A DNA stretch of 64,000 nt from Pseudomonadota bacterium (GTDB taxonomy: Bacteria; Pseudomonadota; Gammaproteobacteria; Xanthomonadales; Xanthomonadaceae), in NCBI GenBank assembly GCA_963205495.1, contig CAUJIN010000037.1, positions 106,520 to 170,519 of the forward strand, written 5' to 3'. The notes beneath the pieces were generated by a model that made no database searches, was not told the DNA's origin, and saw only the letters and a program-made list of their open reading frames with translations. Positions 53,731-63,973 of the stretch are shown here, one piece after another (position 1 is the first letter of the stretch; every line of letters begins with the position of its first letter). A program made the position numbers and the translations under genes.

Positions 53731-56700
53731 GCATCGTCGAGACCAGCCTGCGCCGACCGGTGACGGTGGTGATGTTCTTCCTCTCGCTGCTCGTGATCGG
53801 CGCGATCGCCAGCGTGCGCCTGCCGCTGGAGCAGTTCCCCGAGATCAACGCGCCGTTCCTGATGGTGTCGCTGCCTTACGCCGGCTCCACTCCGCAGGAG
53901 GTGGAGCGCACCCTGGTGCGGCCGGTGGAGGAAACCCTCGCCACGCTTCCCGGCATCAAGCGCATGCGCGCCCAGGCGCGCGCCGACGGCGGCTCGATCT
54001 TCATGGAGTTCAGCGACTGGGACCGCGACATCGCGATCGCCGCTTCCGAGGCGCGCGACCGCATCGACGCGATCCGCGCCGACCTGCCCGACGACTTCCA
54101 GCGCTATTTCGTCTTCAAGTTCTCCACGACCGATGATCCGGTGCTGCGCATTCGCCTGGCGTCCGATTCCATCGACTTGACTGCGGCCTATGACCTGATC
54201 GACCGCGGTCTCAAGCGCCGGCTGGAGCGGCTTGCTGGCGTGGCCAAGGTCGAGGTCTCCGGCGCGCCGCCCAGCGAGGTGGAAATCGCCATCGATCCCG
54301 ACCGCCTGACCGCGCACGGGTTGAGCCTCAACGATCTTTCGCGCCAGCTGCAGGCGGTGAATTTTTCCGTATCAGGCGGCAGCCTCGACGAGGGCACGCG
54401 CCGCCTGCGGGTGCAGCCGGTGGGCGAACTGCGCGATCTTTCCGAACTGCGAGATTTGGTGCTGAATGCCCGCGGGCTGCGTCTCGGCGACGTGGCCAAG
54501 GTGCAGCTCAAGCCGGCGCGCATGAACTACCGCCGTCAGCTCGATGGGCGTCCGGCGGTGGGCATCGACATCTACCGCGAGCGCAATGCCAACCTCGTGG
54601 ACGTTTCGCGCACCGCGTCGGCCGAGCTGGACACCATTGCCCAGGAGCCGGAGTTCGCCGGCATCCGCTTCATTTCCTTCGACGACCAGGGCAAGAACGT
54701 CACCGAATCGCTGCTGGAGCTGACCGAGGCCGGCATCATCGGCCTGCTGCTGGCCATCGGCGTGCTGTATTTCTTCCTGCGCCACTGGCCGTCCACGCTG
54801 ATGGTGTCGCTTGCGATCCCGGTGTGTTTCGTGATGACGCTGGGCTTCATGCACTTCTTCGGCGTCACCCTCAACGTGCTTTCGATGATGGGCCTGCTGC
54901 TGGCCGTGGGCATGCTGGTGGACAACGCCGTGGTGGTGGTGGAGAGCATCTACCAGGAGCGCGAGAAGCATCCCGGCAGGCCGCGCCTCGCCGCCGTGAT
55001 CGGCACCCGCCACGTCGCCATCGCGCTGTCGGCCGGAACCCTGTGCCACTGCATCGTGTTCGTGCCCAACCTGTTCGGCGAAACCAACCAGATCAGCATC
55101 TTCATGGTGCAGATCGCGGTCACCATCACCGTTTCGCTGCTGGCCTCGTGGCTGGTGGCGATCAGCCTGATACCGATGCTGGCCGCGCGCATGAAGACGC
55201 CGCCGGCGGCGACCGACGAAGGCGGATTCATCGGCAGGATGCGGCAGCGCTACGCCGACCTTCTGCGCTGGAGCCTGGTGCATCGCGGATGGAGCGTGAT
55301 GGCGATCCTCGTGATTGTCGCGGTGAGCCTGGTGCCGATGAAGTTCATGAAGGTGGACATGTTCGCCAGCGACCAGGGCCGCACGCTGAACCTCAACTAC
55401 CAGTGGCGCGGTGCCTACACCCTGGAACAGATGCAGCAGGAGATCGATCGGGTCGAGGCCTGGGTCGGCCGGCACCGCGATGCGCTGCAGGTGGAGCAGG
55501 TCTATTCCTGGTTCAGCGAGCAGGGCTGGGGCGGCACGCGCCTCACCCTGCGCTCGAGCGGCAGCGGCGTGCGCGGCACCGAGGAGATCATGGAGGAAAT
55601 CCGCAGCGGGCTGCCCAAGTCGGCGCGCGCCACGATCGGATTCCAGGACAGCGGGCAGGGCGGCGGAGGCAGCGCGCAGGAGGGCATCTCGATGGCGCTG
55701 GTGGGCGACTCGTCGGAAACCCTGCGCGAACTGGGTGATGCCCTGGTGCCGCTGCTGGCGCAGCGCCCCGAACTGCGCGACGTGCGCGTGGAAACCGGCG
55801 ACCGCAACAGCGAACTGGCCATCCAGGTCGATCGCGAGCGCGCCTCGCGCTACGGTTTTTCCGCCCAGGAGGTGGCCAGCTACGTCGGCATCGCGCTGCG
55901 CGGCACGCCGCTGCGCGAGTTCCGCCGTGACGGCAACGAAATTCCGGTGCAGCTGCGCTTTGCCGATGCCCAGGAAACCCGCATTTCGGATCTGAGCGGC
56001 TTCATGCTGCGCTCGGCGGCGGGGGAACAGATCCCGCTGATGGCCCTGATCGACGTGGATCTGCGCCCGTCAGCCACCCAGGTCACCCGCGTGGATCGAC
56101 AGACCATGCTGGAACTCAAGGCCGACCTTGCGCCCGGTGCCACGGCACCCGACGCACGCCGCGCGATGAAGGCGGTGATGTCGGCTACCACGCTGCCCGC
56201 CGGCTACGGCTACACCTTCGAGGGTGCCTTCCGCCAGAACGACGAAGCCGGCCAGCAGATGCTGTTCAACACCCTGATCGCGCTGGTGATGATCTACGTG
56301 GTGATGGCGGCGGTGTTCGAATCGCTGCTGTTCCCGGCGGCGATCCTGTCGGGCATCGGTTTCTCGATCCTGGGCGTGTTCTGGCTGTTCGCACTGACCG
56401 GCACCACGTTCACGATCATGGCCTCGATCGGCATCCTGGTGCTGATGGGCGTGGTGGTGAACAACGGCATCGTGATGGTGGAGCACATCAATACACTGCG
56501 GCGCAGCGGGATGACGCGTACCGACGCCCTGGTGCAGGGCTGCCGCGACCGCCTGCGCCCGATCCTGATGACCATGGGTTGCGCCATCCTGGGCATGGTG
56601 CCGATCAGCCTGTCCACCACCCAGATCGCCGGCGGCGGTCCGCCGTACTACCCGATGGCACGCGCCATCGCCGGCGGCCTGGCGTTCTCCACCGTGGTCA

Positions 56701-56807
56701 CGCTGCTGTTCCTGCCCACCATCTACGCCATCCTGGACGACTTGCAGCTGGCGACACGGCGGGTGTTGAAGCGGGTGCCGAAGGCGGGGCGAGCGACGGA
56801 AGCATAG
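53727..56807 (+). CDS. RND efflux transporter (MdtC-like second pump subunit)
   Basis: 1026 residues from GTG 53727, in a 4-nt GTGA overlap with the first pump gene. Normal RND length and layout: TM1 (SLRRPVTVVMFFLSLLVIGAIASVRLPLEQFPEINAPF), GSTPQEVERTLVRPVEETLATLPGIK, TM4 with GMLVDNAVVVVESIYQEREKH, second half from ~510 (LVHRGWSVMAILVIVAVSLVPMKFM), terminal bundle (GILVLMGVVVNNGIVMVEHINTLRRSGMTRTDALVQGCRDRLRPILMT). In TM4 the acidic position reads VDN rather than VDD, so the two pumps are not equivalent in proton relay, as in heteromeric MdtBC-type complexes. Exports drugs, bile salts or metals; substrate unknown. Confidence 0.92.
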   Translation: MSIVETSLRRPVTVVMFFLSLLVIGAIASVRLPLEQFPEINAPFLMVSLPYAGSTPQEVERTLVRPVEETLATLPGIKRMRAQARADGGSIFMEFSDWDRDIAIAASEARDRIDAIRADLPDDFQRYFVFKFSTTDDPVLRIRLASDSIDLTAAYDLIDRGLKRRLERLAGVAKVEVSGAPPSEVEIAIDPDRLTAHGLSLNDLSRQLQAVNFSVSGGSLDEGTRRLRVQPVGELRDLSELRDLVLNARGLRLGDVAKVQLKPARMNYRRQLDGRPAVGIDIYRERNANLVDVSRTASAELDTIAQEPEFAGIRFISFDDQGKNVTESLLELTEAGIIGLLLAIGVLYFFLRHWPSTLMVSLAIPVCFVMTLGFMHFFGVTLNVLSMMGLLLAVGMLVDNAVVVVESIYQEREKHPGRPRLAAVIGTRHVAIALSAGTLCHCIVFVPNLFGETNQISIFMVQIAVTITVSLLASWLVAISLIPMLAARMKTPPAATDEGGFIGRMRQRYADLLRWSLVHRGWSVMAILVIVAVSLVPMKFMKVDMFASDQGRTLNLNYQWRGAYTLEQMQQEIDRVEAWVGRHRDALQVEQVYSWFSEQGWGGTRLTLRSSGSGVRGTEEIMEEIRSGLPKSARATIGFQDSGQGGGGSAQEGISMALVGDSSETLRELGDALVPLLAQRPELRDVRVETGDRNSELAIQVDRERASRYGFSAQEVASYVGIALRGTPLREFRRDGNEIPVQLRFADAQETRISDLSGFMLRSAAGEQIPLMALIDVDLRPSATQVTRVDRQTMLELKADLAPGATAPDARRAMKAVMSATTLPAGYGYTFEGAFRQNDEAGQQMLFNTLIALVMIYVVMAAVFESLLFPAAILSGIGFSILGVFWLFALTGTTFTIMASIGILVLMGVVVNNGIVMVEHINTLRRSGMTRTDALVQGCRDRLRPILMTMGCAILGMVPISLSTTQIAGGGPPYYPMARAIAGGLAFSTVVTLLFLPTIYAILDDLQLATRRVLKRVPKAGRATEA

Positions 56808-56959
56808 GGAGAGGTGGTGGTGCGATGAGGCTGGCTGTCGCAGAGTAGCGCCCGGTCGATGGGGCTATTCTTCAAATGGACCAGGCAATAGAGCCTGTCG
56901 ATATTATTTTCATCGCTTGGTGGGAAAATTCAGTGCAGGCCTTGTGGCAGAAATGGGAT

Positions 56960-59065
56960 TCAAAAGGCAACTACGATTTTGGAGAATATCAATCGTTTTG
57001 TCATGGCGATACCATTGATACCGAAGCCACTGATGCCGCTGCTGGAAACTCCCAGAATCAGGCGTGTGAATCTGGCTGGCTCATAGGTATATCGAAGCTG
57101 ATACTGCACGAGATCATCTGCTTCAGTGCGTGGTGTGGTCAGGTCTCGATAGTCATCAAACCGCGCTCCGTTGACCAATAGTGCGATGTGCTGGTGCTCA
57201 GTTGGGTGCAAGCCGGCCTTGAATGTCACAGTCCTGATCGTGTAACCACCGCCTGCCGGCAAGCGCAGTGAATCATGGGTTGCCGAGAAGGATGCATCGA
57301 CAGTTTCGAAACCCTGCAACGCAAGCAATAGGCTGGCCTGCTTGGCACGTCCATCTACACCAACATCGTAGTCAGGGGTTGAGCCGATACCCATGCTTCC
57401 GGCAACGAGAAGATAGGGTCCGATCGTCCCGTCAACCGTGATCAAGGCGAGCTTGCCGTCGAGTAACTTGCCGCCGACTCGCGATGTCATACTGCCAATC
57501 GATCCGGTTAACGTCATGCCGTTTGTGAGGCCGGCACCTGCACTGACCCCAACCTCTCCGTCCAGTAGGGTCGAGCCGTCAAATGTCCCGTCCGAGGAAA
57601 TGCCGAACTGGTATTGCGGACCTTGTGATTGGACTACAGTCCAAGTCGATGCGTGTGATGTCGCCTGTGTCCCTACGCGAACACCACTACTGAGGTCGGG
57701 TCGAAATTCGTCGCTGAATGAAGTTGCAGAAGTAACAGATTCGTAGGAACCTTTCGCATAGCGGTGGGAAATGAATCCGCCATAGCCCGTTGCAGACGCA
57801 TTCTGGGCTTCTAGGCTGACAGCAGAGTGCGTTCCCACCACTTCACCCATCAAGCTATGTGCGCCGGAGGTCCAACGGCCGTCCATCGCCGCCACAACGT
57901 TAGTGTAGCCATCAGTAGTGCGGGCAGTCGCGAATGTCCCCCACGAAGAACCGTCTTCGCGCGACTCAATGGATCGATACACCAGGTTCCATGAGCGCGT
58001 CGGCATTGTGACTTCGTAAGAGCTGCTGCTGCCGAGTTCACGATACGTCGTGGTTTCATCATCCGCCAGAAGAAATGCCCGAGATGACGTTGCCGTGCGT
58101 CGCACAACCTGTATTCCAACGTTCGGGTTTCGGATTGCACGGGTGTAGACAAGACCAAGTGGGTCCTGGAACACGCCTGCTTCTCGTGTGAAAAATGGCC
58201 GATGCTCGGTGTACGTCGCTGCGAAACGACGGTTGATCGACGATACGAATCTGTCGGACTCAATGTCGGAAAAGTCCGGGTTGATGGTCAATGCCGCTGT
58301 GTTTCCGCCTCTGAATTTCGCAGAAACATCAAGGCCGACATCGAAATTTGTTGTTTCGCTGATGGCCTCGCCTGTGAACGGATCCCATCGTTCTTCCGAG
58401 AAGCCGATGGTGTACGGTAGCCACTGGACTTCAGCCTCCTTGTCTTTCATTTCATCTTGCGAGGCCTCAACCGTGATTGCAGGGAATTGGCATTCGAAGC
58501 ATGGAAGCCGCGTATCTATGGGCGCTGAGCTGTAGCGTGCTTTCCGGCCACTAGTGGTTTCTTGCTCCACCAGAAGCCCGACTTCGGCTGAGCCACTCAT
58601 GCCGATAGTCCTCCAAGGAACAATGAACGAAACCACGTAGCCAGCAGTTGTCTGCCTTGCACTGCCGGTCCAACGGCCTGTCCACCTCTTATTGCCGAGG
58701 GTCGTGCTGGACACGATCGCATCGCGCGTGGCTCCTGCTGCGTTGACCTTGAACTCATACGCGTACTGAGCTTGCGGCGGGCGGATATAGAGAGTTACGT
58801 GATCGTCGATCGCTGACTTGTCGTGCGGCGCTCGGCTGGCATTGATCTGATCGGCTTCGACGGCGACGCAGATCAGCAGCCCTTTCCCTGTCTGATGGAC
58901 GGTCGCTTTTCCATGGGAACCGACATCTTCGCCCCACGCCGGGCTCGTTTCATAGCGGAGCGAAAGTGTCGCAAGCGGCTGATCAGCACAGGCCTCCGGT
59001 GGTGTGGCTGATACCGATGTAGATGAAGCAGTGGCAATGCAGGCGATCCATGCAAGTGTCCTCAT
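56960..59065 (-). CDS. Outer-membrane barrel protein of DUF5916 type, last gene of the RiPP cassette
   Basis: 701 residues from ATG 59065, in an ATGA overlap with the ABC transporter stop. Signal peptide MRTLAWIACIATASSTSVSA. Residues ~30-185 resemble a carbohydrate-binding family 9-like fold (DDHVTLYIRPPQAQYAYEFKVNAAG...VVSFIVPWRTIGM). Then the DUF5916 signature ALTINPDFSDIESDRFVSSINRRFAATYTEHRPFFTREAGVFQDP and ~400 residues of alternating beta-strands ending LIFSKIVVAF, with the terminal Phe expected of an outer-membrane barrel. Such proteins often stand near transport genes, but their role is not established. Translational coupling to the exporter suggests it serves peptide passage or immunity at the outer membrane (inference). 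Base composition is lower in G+C than flanking genes. Confidence 0.8.
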   Translation of the reverse strand: MRTLAWIACIATASSTSVSATPPEACADQPLATLSLRYETSPAWGEDVGSHGKATVHQTGKGLLICVAVEADQINASRAPHDKSAIDDHVTLYIRPPQAQYAYEFKVNAAGATRDAIVSSTTLGNKRWTGRWTGSARQTTAGYVVSFIVPWRTIGMSGSAEVGLLVEQETTSGRKARYSSAPIDTRLPCFECQFPAITVEASQDEMKDKEAEVQWLPYTIGFSEERWDPFTGEAISETTNFDVGLDVSAKFRGGNTAALTINPDFSDIESDRFVSSINRRFAATYTEHRPFFTREAGVFQDPLGLVYTRAIRNPNVGIQVVRRTATSSRAFLLADDETTTYRELGSSSSYEVTMPTRSWNLVYRSIESREDGSSWGTFATARTTDGYTNVVAAMDGRWTSGAHSLMGEVVGTHSAVSLEAQNASATGYGGFISHRYAKGSYESVTSATSFSDEFRPDLSSGVRVGTQATSHASTWTVVQSQGPQYQFGISSDGTFDGSTLLDGEVGVSAGAGLTNGMTLTGSIGSMTSRVGGKLLDGKLALITVDGTIGPYLLVAGSMGIGSTPDYDVGVDGRAKQASLLLALQGFETVDASFSATHDSLRLPAGGGYTIRTVTFKAGLHPTEHQHIALLVNGARFDDYRDLTTPRTEADDLVQYQLRYTYEPARFTRLILGVSSSGISGFGINGIAMTKRLIFSKIVVAF

Positions 59066-61119
59066 GCGGCGTGACGCTCCTTTGCTGCATGGCATATGGA
59101 AAGGTCGATCACGCGGTTTGCCTGACGGATCGACTCAGTCCTGTGCGAGAACACAATTCTTGTGATCGACATTCGGGCAAGCCGTTCGCAAATTTCCCGC
59201 TCAGTTTCGATGTCCAGCGCGCTGGTTGCTTCATCCAGAATAAGAATGTCGGGCTCTCCAGCAAGTGCACGTGCTAAGAGAATTCTTTGTCGCTGCCCGC
59301 CACTCAAGCCTTTGAAGGCATCGCTTATGCCCGTTTCATACTTCATAGGTAAATTCATTATCGTCGTGTGGATTCCTGCCGAGCTTGCAGCAGACATAAC
59401 GTCAGCCTCGGACAGTGGGCGGAAGAAACGTATATTGTCGGCAATTGAACCGGAAATTAAGGTGTCGTCTTGCATCACTGTACTTACGCGCGGAGCACGC
59501 CTGCCATTCACAAGCCCGAACGAAACAATCCCTGCAGACGGACTCACCGCGCCAGTTAGGAGCTTGGCCAGCGAACTCTTGCCGGCGCCAGACGGTGCGA
59601 CGATTGCAACGGACTCGCCCCATTCAACAGAAAGTGACAGGTTTTCGAATACCGGCGCATCTGTCTGGCTATACCTATAGTTCACCCCTACCAACTTTAT
59701 GGCGCATTGTTGGTGAAGGTCTAGCATGGGCTCAGCTCCACTACCTCTTCCCCTTAAAAGCTCGTCGAGTCTAGTGAACGTGTGCATGATTTGAGTGCGC
59801 GTCCTGATTGCGGCACGCACACCGCTGGTGCCGGCATGGATCATTCCCACATAAATTGCGGTTGCGACATAATCTCCCACAGAAATCGTGCCAGCTGAAA
59901 GCAATTTGGCGCCTATGAGTAGTGCTGCACCCGAGGCAAGTGTGCCGGCAACTCCCTGCGCAGCTGCTTGTTCGGCACCGAGCCGCGTGGCAACAGCATC
60001 AGTAACAATCACATTTTCGTGTACTGTGATTACCTTGTCGAGCGCTTGCTTGTGGACTTTAGCTAGTCGAAGGCTCTGTATGGCAGAAAGCGTTTCAACC
60101 ATTGCGCTGTACCAGCGTTGGCCTGCGATCGTACTTCCTTCAAGAACTTGGCGCGTCCGGCTGAGGTATATAACGTCGACCAACATCGTTAGGCTACTAG
60201 CTGTTATTGCTGCCACTGCGATCACGGGGGCAATCCATGTGGTAATCGTCAAGCCCACAACGCCCATGAGCACACGGACACTGGTCTCACCAGATAGCCC
60301 TAAAATCTCATCGAGCATGCTCTTCACCGCCGCGGTTCTGCCAACGATACCTGTGATGGGTTGTCGAGCGAAGAAGTGCAGTGGTCGATCAAACAGCTGC
60401 TCAAGCAGCGAGCGCATGAGTATGGTTTCCAACGACCTACGAGCAGACGCGGTCAATAGTGCCGAGATAGCGCCTACGGCAACACTGGCCGTGCCTGCGA
60501 GCATCATAACCATGACCCCGATTAGGATGTCACTTCCAGGATCACTCATCGCTCTATCAATCACATTTGCCGATAGAAGTGGCGTGACTGCCATGAACAC
60601 TGCGGTAAGCAGCGCGTATATGAGTGAAATCCATAACGCCCTAGCCACACCGATGGTGCTAGAAAGCCAAATCCATGCACGACTTTGTGGTCGTTGTGTT
60701 GCGACACGAGCCGACGTTTGGGGCGGTGAAACTTCTAGTGCAAGCCCCATTAGCCGCTTTCGCAGACTGGTGAGTGTAATGCGCTGCCAGCCCGTATTGG
60801 GATCGAACACATCCTGCCAATTGCCACGTGAGCGGCCTGCGACGATAAAGTGGCCACGATCAACGAGGGCAATCATTCCGAAGGACAGCGGACCGCTCAC
60901 ATGTTCATTTAATGCAACAGGTGTAGACTCCAGGCCGACAAGAGAGGCAATATCTGCAAGAGTTGATAGTCGTGTGCCACGTGAAGAGTAATAGCCAGCA
61001 TCCTTGAGGTCGCCAACGTCAAGGTGAATATTGTGTAGTGCGGCTGCAGCAGCTAAGCACACGAGGCCGCATTCAGCTGGCTCTTGCTGCAGTGGAATGA
61101 ATGGTCTATTGCGACTCAT
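59062..61119 (-). CDS. Peptidase-containing ABC exporter (C39 peptidase, membrane and ATPase domains)
   Basis: 685 residues from ATG 61119 (MSRNRPFIPLQQEPAECGLV). The frame also opens at TTG 61179, but that puts 20 irrelevant residues before the peptidase. C39 domain (1-~130): Gln11, Cys17 (QQEPAECGLVCL), His90 (DRGHFIVAG), Asp106 (DVFDPNTG); the His-Asp spacing of 16 equals that of ComA, so the protease should be active. Membrane domain ~150-430 with about six helices. ATPase: Walker A VAPSGAGKSS, signature LSGGQRQRILLARAL, Walker B ILILDEATSALD, H-loop IVFSHRTESIR. It cleaves the leader of the neighbouring precursor and exports the core peptide. No HlyD-type adaptor is in the cassette. Confidence 0.93.
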   Translation of the reverse strand: MSRNRPFIPLQQEPAECGLVCLAAAAALHNIHLDVGDLKDAGYYSSRGTRLSTLADIASLVGLESTPVALNEHVSGPLSFGMIALVDRGHFIVAGRSRGNWQDVFDPNTGWQRITLTSLRKRLMGLALEVSPPQTSARVATQRPQSRAWIWLSSTIGVARALWISLIYALLTAVFMAVTPLLSANVIDRAMSDPGSDILIGVMVMMLAGTASVAVGAISALLTASARRSLETILMRSLLEQLFDRPLHFFARQPITGIVGRTAAVKSMLDEILGLSGETSVRVLMGVVGLTITTWIAPVIAVAAITASSLTMLVDVIYLSRTRQVLEGSTIAGQRWYSAMVETLSAIQSLRLAKVHKQALDKVITVHENVIVTDAVATRLGAEQAAAQGVAGTLASGAALLIGAKLLSAGTISVGDYVATAIYVGMIHAGTSGVRAAIRTRTQIMHTFTRLDELLRGRGSGAEPMLDLHQQCAIKLVGVNYRYSQTDAPVFENLSLSVEWGESVAIVAPSGAGKSSLAKLLTGAVSPSAGIVSFGLVNGRRAPRVSTVMQDDTLISGSIADNIRFFRPLSEADVMSAASSAGIHTTIMNLPMKYETGISDAFKGLSGGQRQRILLARALAGEPDILILDEATSALDIETEREICERLARMSITRIVFSHRTESIRQANRVIDLSICHAAKERHAA

Positions 61120-61179
61120 TGCGAGCCCAACCCTAAGTGAAGCTGGTGCGCCAAGCAAGGGTGCTGGCGCACCAATCAA

Positions 61180-61440
61180 TCATTTTTCCTGCTCTGAAGG
61201 ATTCTTGGAGCCCTTGCAGCGCATAAAAGTGTTGGTACAAGAAATATTGTTCGTACTGTCGTTACACCGAAGGTTATTCGTACATCTGTTATTGGTGGTT
61301 CCGGAGCAATCATCTGCATTAGTACTTCCTGAAGCACCGGCGGTAACGTCGATGCCAGCCTCAAGCTTGCGAAGCTGGTCGTTTCCGAGGATAGTGCGGC
61401 CATCGTCGCCGAAACTGAGGCCGCTAAGGTCGATCTTCAT
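61180..61440 (-). CDS. Cys-rich RiPP precursor peptide
   Basis: 86 residues. ATG 61440 is chosen because AGGAG lies 9 nt upstream; an in-frame GTG at 61446 is too close to it. The leader (1-~36) is acidic-amphipathic: LSFGDDGRTILGND then QLRKLEAGIDVTAGA, with AG/GA at 34-36 as a plausible double-glycine-type cleavage site for the C39 exporter. The core (~37-86) is Asn/Thr/Ser-rich with five cysteines at 45, 53, 59, 68 and 75, in near-repeats TNNRC, TNNLRC, TNNISC and TNTFMRC. The gene overlaps the radical SAM stop by 17 nt and is followed by the exporter. I know no close family; a thioether-type (ranthipeptide/sactipeptide-like) or other Cys-directed modification is inferred. Confidence 0.82.
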   Translation of the reverse strand: MKIDLSGLSFGDDGRTILGNDQLRKLEAGIDVTAGASGSTNADDCSGTTNNRCTNNLRCNDSTNNISCTNTFMRCKGSKNPSEQEK

Positions 61441-62683
61441 TTTCACTTACTCCTGAATTCCCATACAATCGCACCGCCTCTATGACGGGTTCTTGCCGCG
61501 TATGGGAGGCGGCAGAGCTGGTTGGCCACGCTTGGATGGGACATCCAAGCGTGTTTTGGTTGAGAGTTTCGAGTCCGCGTGACCACAAGCGTGCGAGGTC
61601 TTGGTTTACGGCAATTGTGCCGTCGGGTCGAATAAAGCCGAGATCATTGCGAGCATCATTTAATGCGACTGTACACTTGCCTATTCGGCCATTGGCACGA
61701 ATTAAGAAGTGATTGGGTTTCGCTGCGTAGCAGATGTATGCCTCACCGTCCGAGTAATCAAAGCGGCTACCAGCAGATTCCCCGCGTGGGTGGATATTGT
61801 TTATTTCATTGTCGGCAGTGGTGGTCGTTGCTCTCCCAATTATCACCAGAGGAATTTCCGGTTTCTCGGACATAGTAACCTGAGGCTCCCCCTCCTTCAC
61901 CATACTACGGAGGTGTTGCTTGATCATCTTGAATTCGTTGGCTGGCACAGCGCTAACACGGGCGCCATTTTCTCCCCCCATGTCGCGCACGTCTTGAAAA
62001 TCCACATGGAATCTGGAGTCTTTTCCGAATTCTTGACCAATCGCCGAACAAAGTGTAGCCAAGGATGAGTGGTTGGTGTTGGTGATATGTAAGCGCAGAG
62101 CAATTCTGAAGTCCAATTTCGTGTCACGTGCTGCGAGTAGATTTCGCCAGATGACATCGAAGGTGCCCTTGCCGTCCGCGCGTATGCGCGTAGAGTCATG
62201 AGCGTCTCGCCAACCGTCTAGTGTGATCTGAAAGAACGATTGCTTGAGTGCAACGAGTTCAGCAAGAAGGTCTGTCGTTAGCGTGTAGGCATTGGTGGTA
62301 AATCCGCCACGAAGCTTGAATCTGAAGCGCTCTGATTCAAGGAGTGCGTGTTGAGAAATTGCACGTACTACCTTAAGCGCAAGCAGGGGCTCCCCACCAA
62401 ACCAACTAAGTGAAAGATTCTCAAGGCCAGTTTCTGCGCGGCGAGTGATTAGGTTGCAAACACCCTCTACAACGTGCGGTGGCATAGCACCATGTTCGAA
62501 CTCTTCATAGCAATAAACACAGCGGAAATTACACTTTTCTGTCGGAAGTAGCGTGAGATCAAGTTTGCGTGGCGAGATACAACTGCCGATCTGCTGTCGG
62601 GTGAAGCCGTTCATCAGTTCCATAGCGATCCATTGGTGTACATGAGCGTTTGATTGCCAGAGCAAGAGAGCTTCGCACCACAT
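61424..62683 (-). CDS. Radical SAM/SPASM-like peptide maturase, 5' end abutted or cut by an IS
   Basis: Up to 419 residues if read from an ATG at 62683 whose first base is the terminal base of the IS; in-frame ATGs at 62623 and 62614 lack a good SD. The fold is clear: PTEKCNFRCVYCYEEF holds the CxxxCxxC cluster (Cys51, 55, 58); GLENLSLSWFGGEPLLALKVV is the SAM-binding GGE motif; FFQITLDGWRDAHDSTR follows. A C-terminal auxiliary-cluster region has Cys318, Cys337 (IGKCTVALNDARNDLG) and Cys381 (LGCPIQAW), fewer than a full SPASM. Residues before the cluster (ALLLWQSNAHVHQWIAMELMNGF) look like the tail of a longer N-terminal domain, so the native start was probably lost. It should modify the Cys-rich precursor immediately downstream. 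Confidence 0.85.
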   Translation of the reverse strand: MWCEALLLWQSNAHVHQWIAMELMNGFTRQQIGSCISPRKLDLTLLPTEKCNFRCVYCYEEFEHGAMPPHVVEGVCNLITRRAETGLENLSLSWFGGEPLLALKVVRAISQHALLESERFRFKLRGGFTTNAYTLTTDLLAELVALKQSFFQITLDGWRDAHDSTRIRADGKGTFDVIWRNLLAARDTKLDFRIALRLHITNTNHSSLATLCSAIGQEFGKDSRFHVDFQDVRDMGGENGARVSAVPANEFKMIKQHLRSMVKEGEPQVTMSEKPEIPLVIIGRATTTTADNEINNIHPRGESAGSRFDYSDGEAYICYAAKPNHFLIRANGRIGKCTVALNDARNDLGFIRPDGTIAVNQDLARLWSRGLETLNQNTLGCPIQAWPTSSAASHTRQEPVIEAVRLYGNSGVSENEDRP

Positions 62684-62709
62684 GAACCGCCCCGGGATTT
62701 CTGGAGGCT
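62683..62709 (+). repeat. Left terminal inverted repeat of the IS3 element
   Basis: TGAACCGCCCCG then GGATTTCT then GGAGGCT. It matches the right repeat in its first 12 and last 7 bases. The base immediately outside is position 62682, in the radical SAM gene. Confidence 0.9.
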
Positions 62710-62732
62710 CCAACTCTTGAGAAGATGGAGCC

Positions 62733-63961
<1,229 letters not shown>

Positions 63962-63973
63962 CTTAAACCAAAC

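Noticed and set aside
56808..56959. A tiny frame (seven codons) just after the RND operon
   Set aside because: Too short, no ribosome site and no context.
56876..57181. A 101-codon plus-strand frame beyond the RND operon
   Set aside because: It lies mostly antisense to the 3' end of the barrel protein gene and shows no recognisable domain or ribosome site.
61120..61179. Upstream TTG start for the ABC exporter
   Set aside because: It would add 20 residues ahead of the C39 domain; starting at ATG 61119 places Gln11 and Cys17 exactly as in known C39 exporters.
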